Under the pieces are notes generated by a model. The model was not told the origin of the DNA. It saw only the letters and a list, made by a program, of their open reading frames with translations, and did no database searches. A stretch of 64,000 nt of DNA from Dioscorea cayenensis subsp. rotundata (taxonomy: Eukaryota > Streptophyta > Magnoliopsida > Dioscoreales > Dioscoreaceae). The stretch spans positions 30,311,916-30,375,915 of the forward strand of contig NC_052489.1 in NCBI RefSeq assembly GCF_009730915.1, read 5' to 3'. A program made the translations under genes and the position numbers. This document shows, piece after piece, positions 49,771 to 62,700 of the stretch; the stretch's first letter is position 1, and every line of letters starts with the position of its first letter.

Positions 49771-51482
49771 AACAGTAATTTGTATTAGGATAGGTTAATT
49801 ATTCTCATGGGTAATTGGTTCGTAGCTGTTTTTGTACTCTATTGTTATTCTTCTCTTACACCAGGGCTTTTAACAAATTTTAGGGAAAATCATTTATTGA
49901 TTTTTACAACTTTTCAAATATTCCTTGTAGCCCTTCTGATATTTCAATTTTCTCTACAGTCTTTTTTTCAATTTATTTATTTTTCAGTCTCTATATCAGT
50001 ATATTTTATTTAAAAATCCAATTTTGCCCCGCTTACGAAATATACTTCTCATTTATTAAGTATATTTTTTATTTAACATTGTGTGTTTACATGTAATTAC
50101 ATAAGTTTTCATTTAAAATGTAACGTTTTTGTTCAATATTTTTTTTTATGTTTAATATTATAGTTTTTTGTTTAGTGTTTTGTGTTTCCGTTTAAAATCG
50201 CTCATGTGTATTTCTGACAAAAGTACTGAAAAAATAAGCTATCAAATGATGTCAGAAAAGAGAATGATTTTTTGCGGATATGAAATAGTTCAAGGTTTTT
50301 TTTTATTAAGTGAGAAAATTAGAAGAATGATATGAACTTGTTGGTTACCATTTTTTTAATAAATATTTATAATATATCCACTTTATATTAAAAATAAAAA
50401 TCAAATTGAAAACATCAACCAAGTATTAATAATAATAGATATCAGAATAAAATATTATTATAACATTATCTTTGGAGCCTTCCCTCCATATTCATTTTCA
50501 TTCAATCAATTGCAATTGTTAAGAGCTGACTCACTTTCATTATCAAAATCACAATTGCTTCTAATGAGCTCTCAAGTATGAATTTGAGAAATGCTTTAGC
50601 TTGTTTGTGTCACTGTCGCAAGTATAATCCCAATAAGTAATTACTTTTGTAAGCCACTTTTGCTATATTGTGTTTTATTATTATTATTTTTGCATGAAGG
50701 CTCTTAACCATTTTTGTTGGTTTGAATGTTTTTTATTTAATGTTGTGACTTCTTGTTTATAATTATTCTTTTTTTAATAAATATATATCATTAAAATTAA
50801 AATTGAAAACATCAAGTACTTAAGCAATAATAATAACTGTATCAAAGTCAAAAACTAAAATAATGCTACTTTTGATTTTTTTTTTTTTTGTTTCCCATCA
50901 ATACTCATTCCCTGTTTTTTCCATCATGATCAACTGCACTATTAATCACAGCCTCAATTCCCTTATCAAAACCAGTATCTTTCAACCATGAATTGGAGAG
51001 ATGGAACTTGATGTTTAATTTATTTGTAACAGTTCTACTTGCACTGCACAGGTGGATGACGTAGGAAATATTGTCCGTATAGCATGCAATGTACAAACTA
51101 ATACCGTAGAAATCAAACAAATAAATTTAGCAAATATGTAAAAACTGAAATAAATCAGAAACAATAGCAAGAAATTTTCAGCCTTGTGTAGATATACGTA
51201 AGCACTGCCCTAATGTTGAATTGGCCTCCTTCGTGCAGGATTTACCGGTGTCACTCTAAGCTCTAGGATACACTAACTTAGGAAGGATGAACTCCTCACC
51301 TAGCACGTTTGGCTGTGAGTTTTTCAAAGCACACCCATAAGATTCAGGCAAAGGATCCAAGAATAATAACACTTAGGTTTTTTAGATACGTAAAAGTGCA
51401 CACCCAGAATAAGGAGAATGTGAGAGGATGAAGTAAGTGTGTGTTTTGGGTTCTTGGTTAGACATATTGGGTTCTTGGTTAG

Positions 51483-51513
<31 letters not shown>

Positions 51514-52352
51514 GAAAAGAAATCTCTAAAAACACTCTCAGCATCCAATGTGGGGCTAAATTAAATGGAGTAGTATGGTTTGAGTGTACTGGAATCAGCT
51601 GAGACCCATAGGAGTCAAATAAATTATAAATAATTCAACAAGTAGACCCCGCATGATCCATATCTAACAGATGATTCCCACAAGTGATTGGTTCTCTCTA
51701 GTTTTTTTTTCTTTTCTTTTTAACAACAAAACATATTAATTTGGGTTTTTTTTTTACTTGCCCCTTCTTGTTGTTTGTAACTTTTTTAAATAGTTACTTA
51801 TAATTTATCAGTTTTACAATTGTTTATACCATCATAGATGGATGGTTCCCACATGTGATTTGTTTTTCATAGTCATTTTGCTCTGATGTGTTTTTTTCTT
51901 TTCGTTTTTTTGCTTATCAACTCATGTTGGCTTGGCCTTTTTTTTATTCCTTGCAGCTTCTTGTTATTTGTAACTTTTTTTTAAATAATTATTTATGACT
52001 TGTCATCTTCATGGAAGAAGAAACTTGATGCTTGATTCGTGCGTTCAGATACAAGTAAATGTTTCTACAGTAAATTTATTCTTTATAGCCATTTTGCTTT
52101 GATTTCTTTATTTATTTATTTTATTGCACATAATTTTTTTTTTTCAAATAATCATTTATAACTTACCATCTCCATACCATATGGAATTTGATACTTAACT
52201 TGTTTGTATTGTCGTTATTGTAGTTTCTAGTTGTTTTTAATGTTTTTAAATAACTATTTATGATTTATACACTTCACTGGAGATGAAATTTGGATGATTC
52301 TCATAGGTGATTAATTTTCCATAGCATTTTGTTCTATGTGTTAAAAATATAT
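49771..52352. other. Intergenic DNA between the two Copia elements
   Basis: AT-rich sequence, with TA and CA microsatellites at about 51483-51513 and a diverged repeat array at the right end (51680-52345). No gene is recognised. Several 'cactttcattatcaaaatcacaattg'-like phrases (50530, 44600) hint at a dispersed repeat. Confidence 0.5.
51680..52345. repeat. Diverged tandem-like repeats
   Basis: A pattern of 'ttttaaataattatttatgacttrtca', then a 'gatgrttcccacatgtgatt' type phrase, then 'catagccattttgctctgat' recurs about four times with a spacing of roughly 120-180 bases (around 51680, 51785, 51970 and 52145-52330). Units are strongly diverged. Confidence 0.5.
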
Positions 52353-52716
52353 GTTATAAATGTAAAGATAGTAATAAGAATAGAGAGCCAGAGTATTTAC
52401 CAAAAACCCAAAAAACCCTGAAGAATTAACTTCTTCTTCTTCTTTTATTTCTCTCTTTTCCTTCTCTTCTCTATATCTCAAATTATACAAATGAGGGGGT
52501 ATTTATAGGGTTACAAGAGTTGAATGAACGGCCAGGATCGATTTGATCCGACAGTCCAAAATACCATGGTTGGTGGAATAGTAACAGTACCGGCGGCTGC
52601 TACAGTACCACATGGGCGTCTGCTACAATGTTCTTTAGATGATGCTACAGTAACACCGTCTGCTGCAGTGATATTGCTACAGTAGGCACCCATTAAAAAA
52701 ATATTTGTTTATAACA
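52353..52716 (-). repeat. Copia-2 3' LTR
   Basis: The ends are TGTTATAAA and TTTATAACA, so both strands start TGTTATAAA. A CTATAAATACC TATA box sits on the minus strand at about 52496-52508. The polypurine tract AAGGGGGAG lies next to it (52717-52725 on the minus strand). The U3 part (52580-52690) has several copies of a CTACAGTA-like word. Confidence 0.85.
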
Positions 52717-52935
52717 CTCCCCCTTGGATGCCTACGACCAAAGAATATGCCTCGTTAAAACCTTACTAGGAAAAACCCAGTGGGATAAAAACCTAGCTAA
52801 AGAAAAAGAGTACACTATCCTTGGTACATTTGAGAGTTATTGTCTCATTAAAAACCTTGCCTCGGAAAAACCCATTGGGACAAAAACCTTGGCGAAGGGA
52901 AAAAGAGTACAGTCTCCCCCTCAAATAAATAACTT

Positions 52936-55900
52936 TTAACTTATATCAGAAGTACTTATATCCTTAAGTCTTCTCATCCCGATTTTGTGTATAAGTCTTT
53001 GGTGAATGCACTTAGGAAGTGATTTTGTGAATAGATCAGCTTGATTCTGACTGGATTGAATCTTTTGAACTTCTATAGCATATTCTTTCTGGAGATTATG
53101 AGTGTAGAAGAATTTTGGTGATATATGCTTCGTTCTATCACCTTTAATATAACCTCCTTCTATTTGAGAAATACAAGCACTGTTGTCTTCATAAATTACT
53201 GTAGCATTTGTTGTTATCGATGGTAATTTGCGAGGATGATTGTATATGCCCAATCATAGATCGTAACCATTGGCATTCACGACTTGCTTCATGGAGAGCT
53301 AGAATTTCAGCATGATTTGATGAAGTAGTCATGAAGAGTTTGTTTTGTGGAACGCTATGAGATAGCTGTACCATTGTAAGAAAACATGTATCCAATCTGA
53401 GATCGCCTTTTGTGAGAATCAGACAGATACCCAAAGATCGACAGAAAACCCCGTGAGGTTGGATGAAGATTCTTGTCGATAGAATAAACCCAAATCTGTA
53501 GTTCCTCGTAAATAACGTGAGCGCATCTTTTACTCCTTTCCGAGTGTCTTCGTGTCGGTGTAGAACCGTATCTTGCTAGAAGATTTCATCGCAAAAGCTA
53601 TATCCGGTCCGGTATTATTTGCGAAGGTACATTAATGCACCGATTGCACTTAAATATGGAGTTTCGAACCAAGAATGATCTCTCCTTCTTCCGATAGGGC
53701 GAAATGGATCTTTCCCGAACATCAAGAGTTTGGACGACAATCTGGGCGTACTCGAGTGGATAAGCCTTCTCCATATTGAATCTCTTTAGCACCTTTTCTC
53801 AGATAGGGTTGATTGATGCACAAATATTCCCGAGGATAAGTGCTCGATTTGTATACCTAGACGAATTTGGTCTTTCCCAAATCTTTTCATTTCAAATTCT
53901 TTTCTCGGATATGATCTCTGCAGCTACTAATTTCGAATGAGTGCCTACAAGATTTAAATCATCCACATATACTGCTATCACAACAAAACCGTTAGTATAG
54001 CCTTTAATAAACACACATGGACATATACTATCATTTTGGTACCCTTCTTTTATAAAATATTCACTGAGACGGTTATACCACATCCGTCCAGATTGTTTTA
54101 ACCCATAAAGAGATCTCTGTAATTTAATAGAGTATAAATGATGATTAATTATAATTTTTGTTTTTCTATATCCTTCAGGGATTTTCATATATATGTCATT
54201 TTCAAGTAATTCATACAGATATGCTGTGACAACATCCATCAACTGCATATCTAATTTATTTCTTGTTGCCATGGCAATTAAAAATCGAAAAGTAATTCCA
54301 TCCATTACAGGAGAATATGTCTCTTCATAATCAATACCAAGCATTTGAGAAAAACCTTGAGCAACCAGTCTTGCTTTGTATCTCATAATTTGATTATTTT
54401 CATTTCTTTTTCTCACAAACACCCATTTATAACTAACTGGTTTTGTCCCTTCTGGTGTTGGCACTATCGGCCCAAACACCTCACGTTTTGATAGGGAATT
54501 TAGCTCAGCCTAAATAGCTTTTTTCCATTTTGGCCAATCATTTCTTTGTCGACATTCTTCAATGGATCGTGGCTCTAGATCATTATCAGTATTTATTTCT
54601 ATATCTGTAGCCACATTGTAGATGAATATATCATTTATTTCGGTCTCATGCCGATTCAATCTTTGATCATCATCTACATAGCAAATTGAATTTTCAACAT
54701 TTTCAGAAATATCATCCCCATTGATTCTTCATTAACTTGTTCCGAGGGTTTTTATAATTTCCTCTCCCTTTTCACATGGGAGATCCTTATCTTTATTTTT
54801 TTCCGCTTCCTTTTTCTAGGAGTCGAATCTTTGGCATCAATTGGTCTTCCACGCTTTTTGTCATGGTTTATTTTTTACTTGATTTTCTTTCAATGGATTC
54901 TTAGGAATCTCAATTCTTGTAGGAGCATAGGCAGCTGGTATATATGATTTGGTTATCATTTTAATATCAGTGAATGCATCAGGTATTTCATTTGTAATAT
55001 TTTGCAATTTAATGATCCTTTGAACTTCAAGTTCACATTCATTGGTACGAGGATCATATGTATGTAATCGTGATGCATTCCAATCAATTTCTTTTGGCTC
55101 ATTTTTGAGTAATCATTTCTCCCCTAATGCAGGGGAAGGCAGATTCATCAAAAATGACAATATTCAAATCTTGCGATAAATACATCCCCTCGTTAATGGT
55201 TCTAAATATCGTATAATTGAATGGGAATCATAACCAACATATATACCAAGTCTGCGTTGTGGACCCATTTTTGTACGATTTGGTGGTGGTATTGGCACAT
55301 ATACTGCATAACCAAATATTTTTATATATGAAATATCATGCTCTTTACCAATAACAAGTTGGTGTGGTGAATATGAATTACATGCGAGTGGGTCGGGATC
55401 CAGTATTAAAAGGCTGCAACATGCAAAAATAGCATGACCCCGCGCACTTGTAGGAAGTTTCGTCCTTAAGAACATTGGACGGGCAATAATCTGGAGTCTT
55501 TTAATTAATGACTCTGCCAACCCATTTTGGGTATGTACATGAGCTACTTGGATGCTCAACATTTATTCCAATCGCCATACGATAATCATAAAAATGATTT
55601 TTGATGAAAATTCACTAGCATTATCAAGACGAATTGTCTTTATGGGATAATCTGGAAATTGTGCTTTTAAGCCCCGATAATTTGTGCCAATAACCTTACA
55701 AATGCTACATTCCTTGTAGAGCGAGTGAAACATGGGACCATCTAGTCGATGCGTCGATTCATAACCATAAAAATACCTAAATGGTCCACATGATGGATGT
55801 ATTGGTCCACATATGTCTCCTTGTATTCTTTTTTTAAAAAAATTTAGGAGATTCACGATCACCTTAGTTATAGAAGGTCCGGGTTATTAGCTTTCCCATT

Positions 55901-57420
55901 GAGCATCTTTCGAACATGCATATTCATTATGTGTTAGGATTTTTATAATCCTTCAGTGGGTGTCCATGAGAACTAGTAATAATCCGGTAGACATAATAGC
56001 ACTTGGATGTCCAAGTCTTTCATGCCATATTTTTAAATATCTCCGGGTCATTAACCTTCCGGGTTAATCATCGTATGTGATTCCATCACTTTAATACGTG
56101 TAAAAATATAATCCCGAGGATATACAGGAAAGCTTTCAAGTACACGCTTTTTGGCATGAAATAACTTGTGTAATATAAAGATATTCTTTTTCCTTCCTTA
56201 TCAACCGTCTCTAAATGATATCCATTGAGACGTGTATCTTTAAAGCTTAAAAGGTTCCTCCTAGACTTAGGGGAATAGAGAGCATTTTTCATTTGCAAGG
56301 ATATTCCATTTGGCAACATCAATGCTGCTTCTCCAGAACCTTCAACCAGGTCTGATGACCCTCCTATTGTGGCTATACATGCCTTTCTCATTGATAAGGA
56401 TATAAAATATATTTTTCTTGTCAAAATAGTATGCGTTGTCCCGCAATCAATAATGCATTCGTCATCAACCATATTCTAACAAAACAAAAGAAAAACATAA
56501 TTTAATAAAACATAAAGACATATTACAAACTAGTCTATAAGGAAATCTGACATATCTAAATATGTATTTTCAGTTACATTTGAATTATTTATAGAATTAT
56601 TCTCTATTGGATCAACTATGGGGTTGTCAACAAAATTTGTCTCAATATTTTTACCTTTCTTATTTTTAAGTGATTCTTGGTAAAGATGGACAAAATGTTT
56701 AGGGGTCCTGCAAATTCTGGACCAATGACCTTCCAGGCCACAACGATAGCATGTATCCTTCTTTGTCTCTGATCCCATCTTGTGGTTTTGTTGTTTTTGT
56801 TGATGTACATCAATTCTGTTATCGCGTGGTCCGACATTATTTCGGCCCCCACCACGACCGCGTAGTCCTCGACCACCATAATTTCCTCGTCCACCGCAGT
56901 TTTTAAAACTAGCACCGAGACCACGCCATCTTCTTTGCCCAAAATTAATTTCTGGCAGTGGTGCTGATCCAGATGGTCGAGATTGATGATTCTGCATTAA
57001 CAATTCATTTTTTTGCTCCGCCACAAGGAGACAAGAAATTAATTCAGAGAATTTTGTAAAATTCTTTTCTCTATATTGTTGTTGTAATATAATATTTCGT
57101 GCGTGAAATGTTGTAAATGTTTTCTCGAGCATCATTCCTTCTGTCAATGTTTCTCCACGGAGACATAGTACTGAAACAATTTTAAATAGCTCGGAATTAT
57201 ATTCTTACATGCTTTTAAAATCTTGAAACCTGAGGCTTGACCAATCATTACGTGCTTTAGGCAAGTAGACCATTCTGAGATGCTCAAATCTTTCTTTCAG
57301 GGATAACCACAATTCCTGTGGATCCTCAATAGTCAAGTATTCATTCTTCAGGCCATCATCAATATGATGCCTTATAAATATTAAGGCCTTCGCCTTATTA
57401 TCACTAGGCTCATTGTTATT
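52936..57420 (-). pseudogene. Copia-2 gag-pol remnant
   Basis: The gag zinc knuckle is CYRCGLEGHWSRIC (about 56708-56755). The Gly/Arg-rich stretch before it is GRGNYGGRGLRGRGGGRN. The protease region reads DDECIIDCGTTHTIL, with a Cys in place of the usual Ser. The integrase end has QNGLAESLIKR. Reverse transcriptase has ARLVAQGF, SLYGLKQSGRMWY and YVDDLNLVG, and RNase H has HAEILALHEASRE and DNSACISQI. The frame is broken at several places, notably in 53435-53891 and 54480-55163 and at 55863-56085. Two of these segments look more CpG-rich and indel-prone than the rest. Confidence 0.9.
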
Positions 57421-58420
57421 NNNNNNNNNNNNNNNNNNNNNNNNNNNNNNNNNNNNNNNNNNNNNNNNNNNNNNNNNNNNNNNNNNNNNNNNNNNNNNNN
57501 NNNNNNNNNNNNNNNNNNNNNNNNNNNNNNNNNNNNNNNNNNNNNNNNNNNNNNNNNNNNNNNNNNNNNNNNNNNNNNNNNNNNNNNNNNNNNNNNNNNN
57601 NNNNNNNNNNNNNNNNNNNNNNNNNNNNNNNNNNNNNNNNNNNNNNNNNNNNNNNNNNNNNNNNNNNNNNNNNNNNNNNNNNNNNNNNNNNNNNNNNNNN
57701 NNNNNNNNNNNNNNNNNNNNNNNNNNNNNNNNNNNNNNNNNNNNNNNNNNNNNNNNNNNNNNNNNNNNNNNNNNNNNNNNNNNNNNNNNNNNNNNNNNNN
57801 NNNNNNNNNNNNNNNNNNNNNNNNNNNNNNNNNNNNNNNNNNNNNNNNNNNNNNNNNNNNNNNNNNNNNNNNNNNNNNNNNNNNNNNNNNNNNNNNNNNN
57901 NNNNNNNNNNNNNNNNNNNNNNNNNNNNNNNNNNNNNNNNNNNNNNNNNNNNNNNNNNNNNNNNNNNNNNNNNNNNNNNNNNNNNNNNNNNNNNNNNNNN
58001 NNNNNNNNNNNNNNNNNNNNNNNNNNNNNNNNNNNNNNNNNNNNNNNNNNNNNNNNNNNNNNNNNNNNNNNNNNNNNNNNNNNNNNNNNNNNNNNNNNNN
58101 NNNNNNNNNNNNNNNNNNNNNNNNNNNNNNNNNNNNNNNNNNNNNNNNNNNNNNNNNNNNNNNNNNNNNNNNNNNNNNNNNNNNNNNNNNNNNNNNNNNN
58201 NNNNNNNNNNNNNNNNNNNNNNNNNNNNNNNNNNNNNNNNNNNNNNNNNNNNNNNNNNNNNNNNNNNNNNNNNNNNNNNNNNNNNNNNNNNNNNNNNNNN
58301 NNNNNNNNNNNNNNNNNNNNNNNNNNNNNNNNNNNNNNNNNNNNNNNNNNNNNNNNNNNNNNNNNNNNNNNNNNNNNNNNNNNNNNNNNNNNNNNNNNNN
58401 NNNNNNNNNNNNNNNNNNNN
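57421..58420. other. Assembly gap of exactly 1000 N
   Basis: Fixed-size spacer that hides the 5' end of Copia-2 and whatever separates it from MULE-C. Confidence 0.99.
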
Positions 58421-59279
58421 TATATATTGTAAAGGTCATACAAAATAATGTGGAATCGCTGAAAACCCTTTAAGCTCAGAAATCGCTAAAACACCCCTGC
58501 TAGTTTCAATCCCCAAAATCCTCCTTTTAAACTCTATGTTTTTCAAACCCCAAACCCTCAGAATTGGGATGTAACGGAGTGAGTTTCAAATTTTTGACGA
58601 AAATGCTCGCGATGTGAGTCAGGCCGCAGCCTATCTCGGCGATTTAGAGGAAGTGGGCGGTTTCGTGAGGGGTAATCCCGAGAGACGAATTTATCGAGTC
58701 AAGCATTTGCTCTCAACTCACGCCTTCAGCCTTTTCCATTTCGGGTTTGCACTCTCGGTTATTCTACCCACCTAAGCCTCAGAATTGGCATTTCATCGCC
58801 TTTTCCTTTTCCACCCAGATCTCAAGGAGAAGCCCCTCACGCAACTAGTCTGCATTTCATCGCTTGCAACCTAAGGTATTGAGTATGGTTTTATGTTAAC
58901 TGCTCTGCTATACGACAGTCGGTTTTGTTTTGTGCCCGCTGTGTGGAAGATATCAAGTCCCGTAGGATTTCGACCGGGGTTTTGTTAGTCCTCATAGGAG
59001 ATTTCAGTCAGTTTTGTTTTGTTTTGCATTGTGATCGTAACACTATCGAAGTAGCTTTTTCATCATATGATTTGTGTAATATTTATAACGTACATTTCTC
59101 TTTCGCTTGATACTTTTGGGCTGCATTGCTTTACAGGAGGTGACGTATTTAAAAATGAGATGTTACAGCTTATATTTGTTGTCTCTATTTAAGTATTCTC
59201 GCCTCCGCTTAAAAAATGGTTCTCTGCTTAACACGCTATATCTCGCTTAATAACCCGAGTTTACCGCTTAAAAACCTTA

Positions 59280-60128
59280 TATTTCCGCTAAACTTTTGTC
59301 AGAGATCGATGTCGAACGTGTTATCGCCGCAGTTTGTGATTACTGGCGCAACCTAGTTAACGGGCCATGCGATTTCGACTACACCGGCCAGGAGACGCGT
59401 AGTCGAATCAAAAGATAACACCACCGACACTCGAGATTATTCAAGGACACCGCTTTGCAGCTGCTCATCGAGCTGTGGGTTACATACCAAGAGAGGGCCC
59501 TTCTTGATTCTCTCTTTTGCAGCTGCACGTATGGCTCCACCCACAAAATCCCGGATCGGGAAAGCCTCCCGAGTTTCTGCACCCTCAAGACGTGGCCCTC
59601 GTTTTCGGTCTCATAGCGCGATACGACGACGAAATGTCTTCGTCAAGAAGAAAACCAGCTCACAAGGGCGGTATTTATCAAAGACCCACGAGAGACACAG
59701 ACTCCATCAAGAGCACTCCTGGCAACTTGCTCGGCTGCAGGGTATAGAAGATACCTTTTGTCAAACTCCTCGATGGTATGTGGCAGCCCTCTTCCCAAAT
59801 ACATCATCGTCGGTTCGAATCGACGCTGATTACGCCGATAATCTACCAAATGGCATGGGCGACACGATGGGCGCAGCGACGTGACAAGGGCTTAGGAGGA
59901 TATTCCATAAGCACCGCCCGAGTGCAAGATAGATGCGCCGGAAGAAGCACTCAACATGGTACATTAAGGGTTGTCTCACTGCGCTTTTAACGCCTGTTTT
60001 ACGGAGTCGACCTGAACGGGAAGAAAAGTCCGCTTGAAGATCCCAAGGATGTCGTGTGATTATGGAAAGTACGCTCAAGCAAGTGTTACCGAGGAAAACG
60101 AGCTTATCATCGCCGATGGAAAAGAGGT
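59280..60128 (+). pseudogene. Mobile-domain part of the Ulp1-type gene in MULE-C
   Basis: The segment is homologous to MULE-B 41110-40300. Recognisable blocks are PQDVALVFGLIARYDDE, then YLSKTHERHRLHQEHSW and NYADNLPNGMG-like sequence. The reading frame changes several times. The C-terminal peptidase part that follows in MULE-B is absent here because of the internal deletion. Confidence 0.65.
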
Positions 60129-60740
60129 ATTAAATCATGGACAATAAGCTTAACATAAGTCTCTAATGCCAAACATTTTACTAGCGCGTAATCCTTTAGT
60201 ATTTACCGCTGAAACTTATTCTTATACTCCGGACAAAGTGTAATTGCCACAAACGTTAAATTTTGTTTTCAAGAACATGTTCTCAGAGTATCCTCGAATG
60301 TCAATTTTAGTTTTCGAACGTACTTTTGGACAAACTCAATTCATTGTTTTGCGTGTTCATGAGTACGACTCAGTGATATTCTCACGTAAATTTTGTTTGC
60401 TTTTGAATCAGTAGCAGGTGTTAAATCTCCATTCGGGGCTTTATTTCATTGTTTAATTTTACGTTTCTAACTGTGTACATTTCCACTCTCATTGTTTCAA
60501 ATATACTATGCATCGCTTAAACATCGCCTTTGAAATGTTTCCAAAATTACACAGTATCCGTCATTAAAATAACAATGCCTCCGCTTAAACAGTCATCCAA
60601 ATCTGGTCAGCAGAGTAAGAGTTTAACATATGTAAAGTTCTTCATCAATACACAATGTTTCGCTGGCCATCGCTTTGGCTTATTAACAACGCCTAGCTCG
60701 ACGACAGCCATCAGAAGATCGCTCGACTGTAGACTGATCC

Positions 60741-62700
60741 ATGGCGTCAGCTCAATGTAACCTCTCGGACATCAAACGCCATGCGACTCGATCCTCTTCG
60801 CCCTCAGGCCGCCAGTCGCCTTCTCGTCCAAAGGTCAGTCAACGAAGCTCACGATTTCTCGGGTCCCAGGGCCATCGCTATGCCGGGTATGGGGAATATA
60901 GCCTTGCGACGCCACTTGTAATTGTCCACTCTGGAGCACCCGCTTAATAAATCGATGTACGCCGCGTCTCGCTCGCATTGTCAGCCGCGCAAGCATGTTC
61001 GCGCGGGATACCATAAACTCGCCACCTTCGACATGAACAAGTTCGCGATGGCTAGATCCACGTAGTTGCCGCGATCGGGTTGATCACTGCGTAACGATCA
61101 TCGACACAACGACTCAACACGAAGATTTCACCGCCCTCAACAACGATCTCTAACTTCGAATGTATGTCCGGGCATAAGTAGGTCTCCCATTTGTCGCTTG
61201 TCTCACGCCTACATAACATGCGATCAACTCGAACTCGGCAAATAAGGTTAAACAAAGACAGCTGATGGTTAAATAATTCACAACATGTTTAAACATTATC
61301 AGTAAATTATTTAAAACGAAAGGATTAATATTTAAAGTCGACAAGTGTAATGAAACAAAGATCGAGAATGTTTAAAGGGTAACACTAAATGTTAGTCGTA
61401 AACCAACATTCTGCAGCATCTTACTGGAGTCGACCATTTTCGCCACCCAGAAATGACGAGCTTCCTCGATCCAAGCATCGAACGATTCCACGACGCTTGA
61501 ATACATCTCACCCCAACGATCACCTCCGAACAGATAATTCGACCAATGTGCCATATCCGATGTATTAATCAACCAAAACGATGAGCTTCAGTGATGCGGC
61601 TCAGCTCATTCTACTCAGTATCATCGAAATCTTTAGCCGTGGATGCCCACTGCAACGCTGGAAGCTATGACATCAAGACTCCTCCCTCAACGCCTTCCCC
61701 AAGTCCTGACATCGGCTTTCATAAAATTGGCCTCCAAATGTCGTAAGACGATGCATGTGGCGAAGAAGGGAAGACTCGCAATCGCGCCACAAGGCCCTCG
61801 GACTCGTCTCGACATCGAAGGTAATTATCTCACGATAATTTCCACCCTCGTGATAAGGCATCGCCTAACTTAGATACGTAACTCAAGTCCAATTGGCATC
61901 GGTCTCGCTGTCGACTATACCAAGGCGACGCGGAAAAACCATTGTTACCATCTTTCCCCCGGGCACCCAAGAGCGCACCCTCGATATTTTCCAAGGAGGC
62001 GGGTACCATCGAGAAACAGCTAGCCGCCCCGCAAGCCCTCTCGAATCCCACAATACACGCTACCGAAAGAAAAGAACGCATCGCTTAAAAACGACCACCG
62101 CTCTTCCACGATCGCAACGCCGCCGGATTTGTCTCACCCACCTATCCACATACCAAAGCAAACATGACATAGCCGGAGATGTCACCGCTGGCCGAGGACC
62201 ACCCTGCACGCTGCTTTTTTCCCAACCAAGCTCGCTAGTATGGTATGTGGACACCATGTTCCCGCAACACGTCCCTTCCTCGAATGTCGACTGGCCTCAG
62301 CATAAGGGATCGGCCCTCGAGCTTCAATCACTCGCGCTAACCCATTTTTTTGACGCTGGATGCGACGTCAACCCATGCCACCACCGCAAAGCGACGGTTG
62401 ATTGCCTTGATTCGAAAGTATTTTTTTGTTATACTCTTTTCGATGACAGTGACGCCTAACGACAACCACTCCAACAAGCATTCCACAACACTCGATGTTT
62501 TTCGCTTTTACGAATTTGAAGTCAAAAATTCCTTTTGATCTGCATGATTTTGAAGTACATCCTCGAAAATGTTCGACACCGCCAAAACGTCTGTCCAATA
62601 TCCAACGACAACACTTCGTGAACGATCCGACGAGGAAGGAAGACATCCCACACCGCCAGTGGTCACCAGCTGGGACGAATGGGAGCACTCGCAGAATCAA
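60741..62700 (-). pseudogene. MuDR-type transposase remnant of MULE-C (minus strand)
   Basis: On the minus strand, fragments run from about 62700 to 61050. DDE-region pieces are ALLGARGKDGNNGF (about 61940-62000) and a helical piece REIITFDVETSPRALW, then GQFYESRCQDLGKALREE (61673-61861). The clearest piece is SDMAHWSNYLFGGDRWGEMY followed by SSVVESFDAWIEEARH (61430-61570), a hallmark of plant MULE transposases downstream of the catalytic core. At 61052-61255 is KWETYLCPDIHSKLEIV, then VDDRYAVI, which leads into the SWIM finger. The SWIM-adjacent DNA at 60741-60960 is badly decayed. The frame changes repeatedly. Confidence 0.82.

Larger units (their letters stand above)
52353..57420 (-). mobile_element. 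Copia-2: Ty1/Copia retrotransposon on the minus strand, truncated by gap 2
   Basis: On the minus strand the order is gag (57420-56530), protease/GAG-pre-integrase (56472-56086), integrase (55862-55164), reverse transcriptase (54479-53892) and RNase H (53434-52936), then a polypurine tract and the 3' LTR (52716-52353). The 5' LTR and gag start would be in the 57421-58420 gap. It is unrelated in LTR and gag to Copia-1 and points the other way. Confidence 0.92.

Noticed and set aside
57381..58443. Long open frames across the second N run
   Set aside because: Artefact of the gap, apart from the real gag segment at 57205-57420, which is described with Copia-2.
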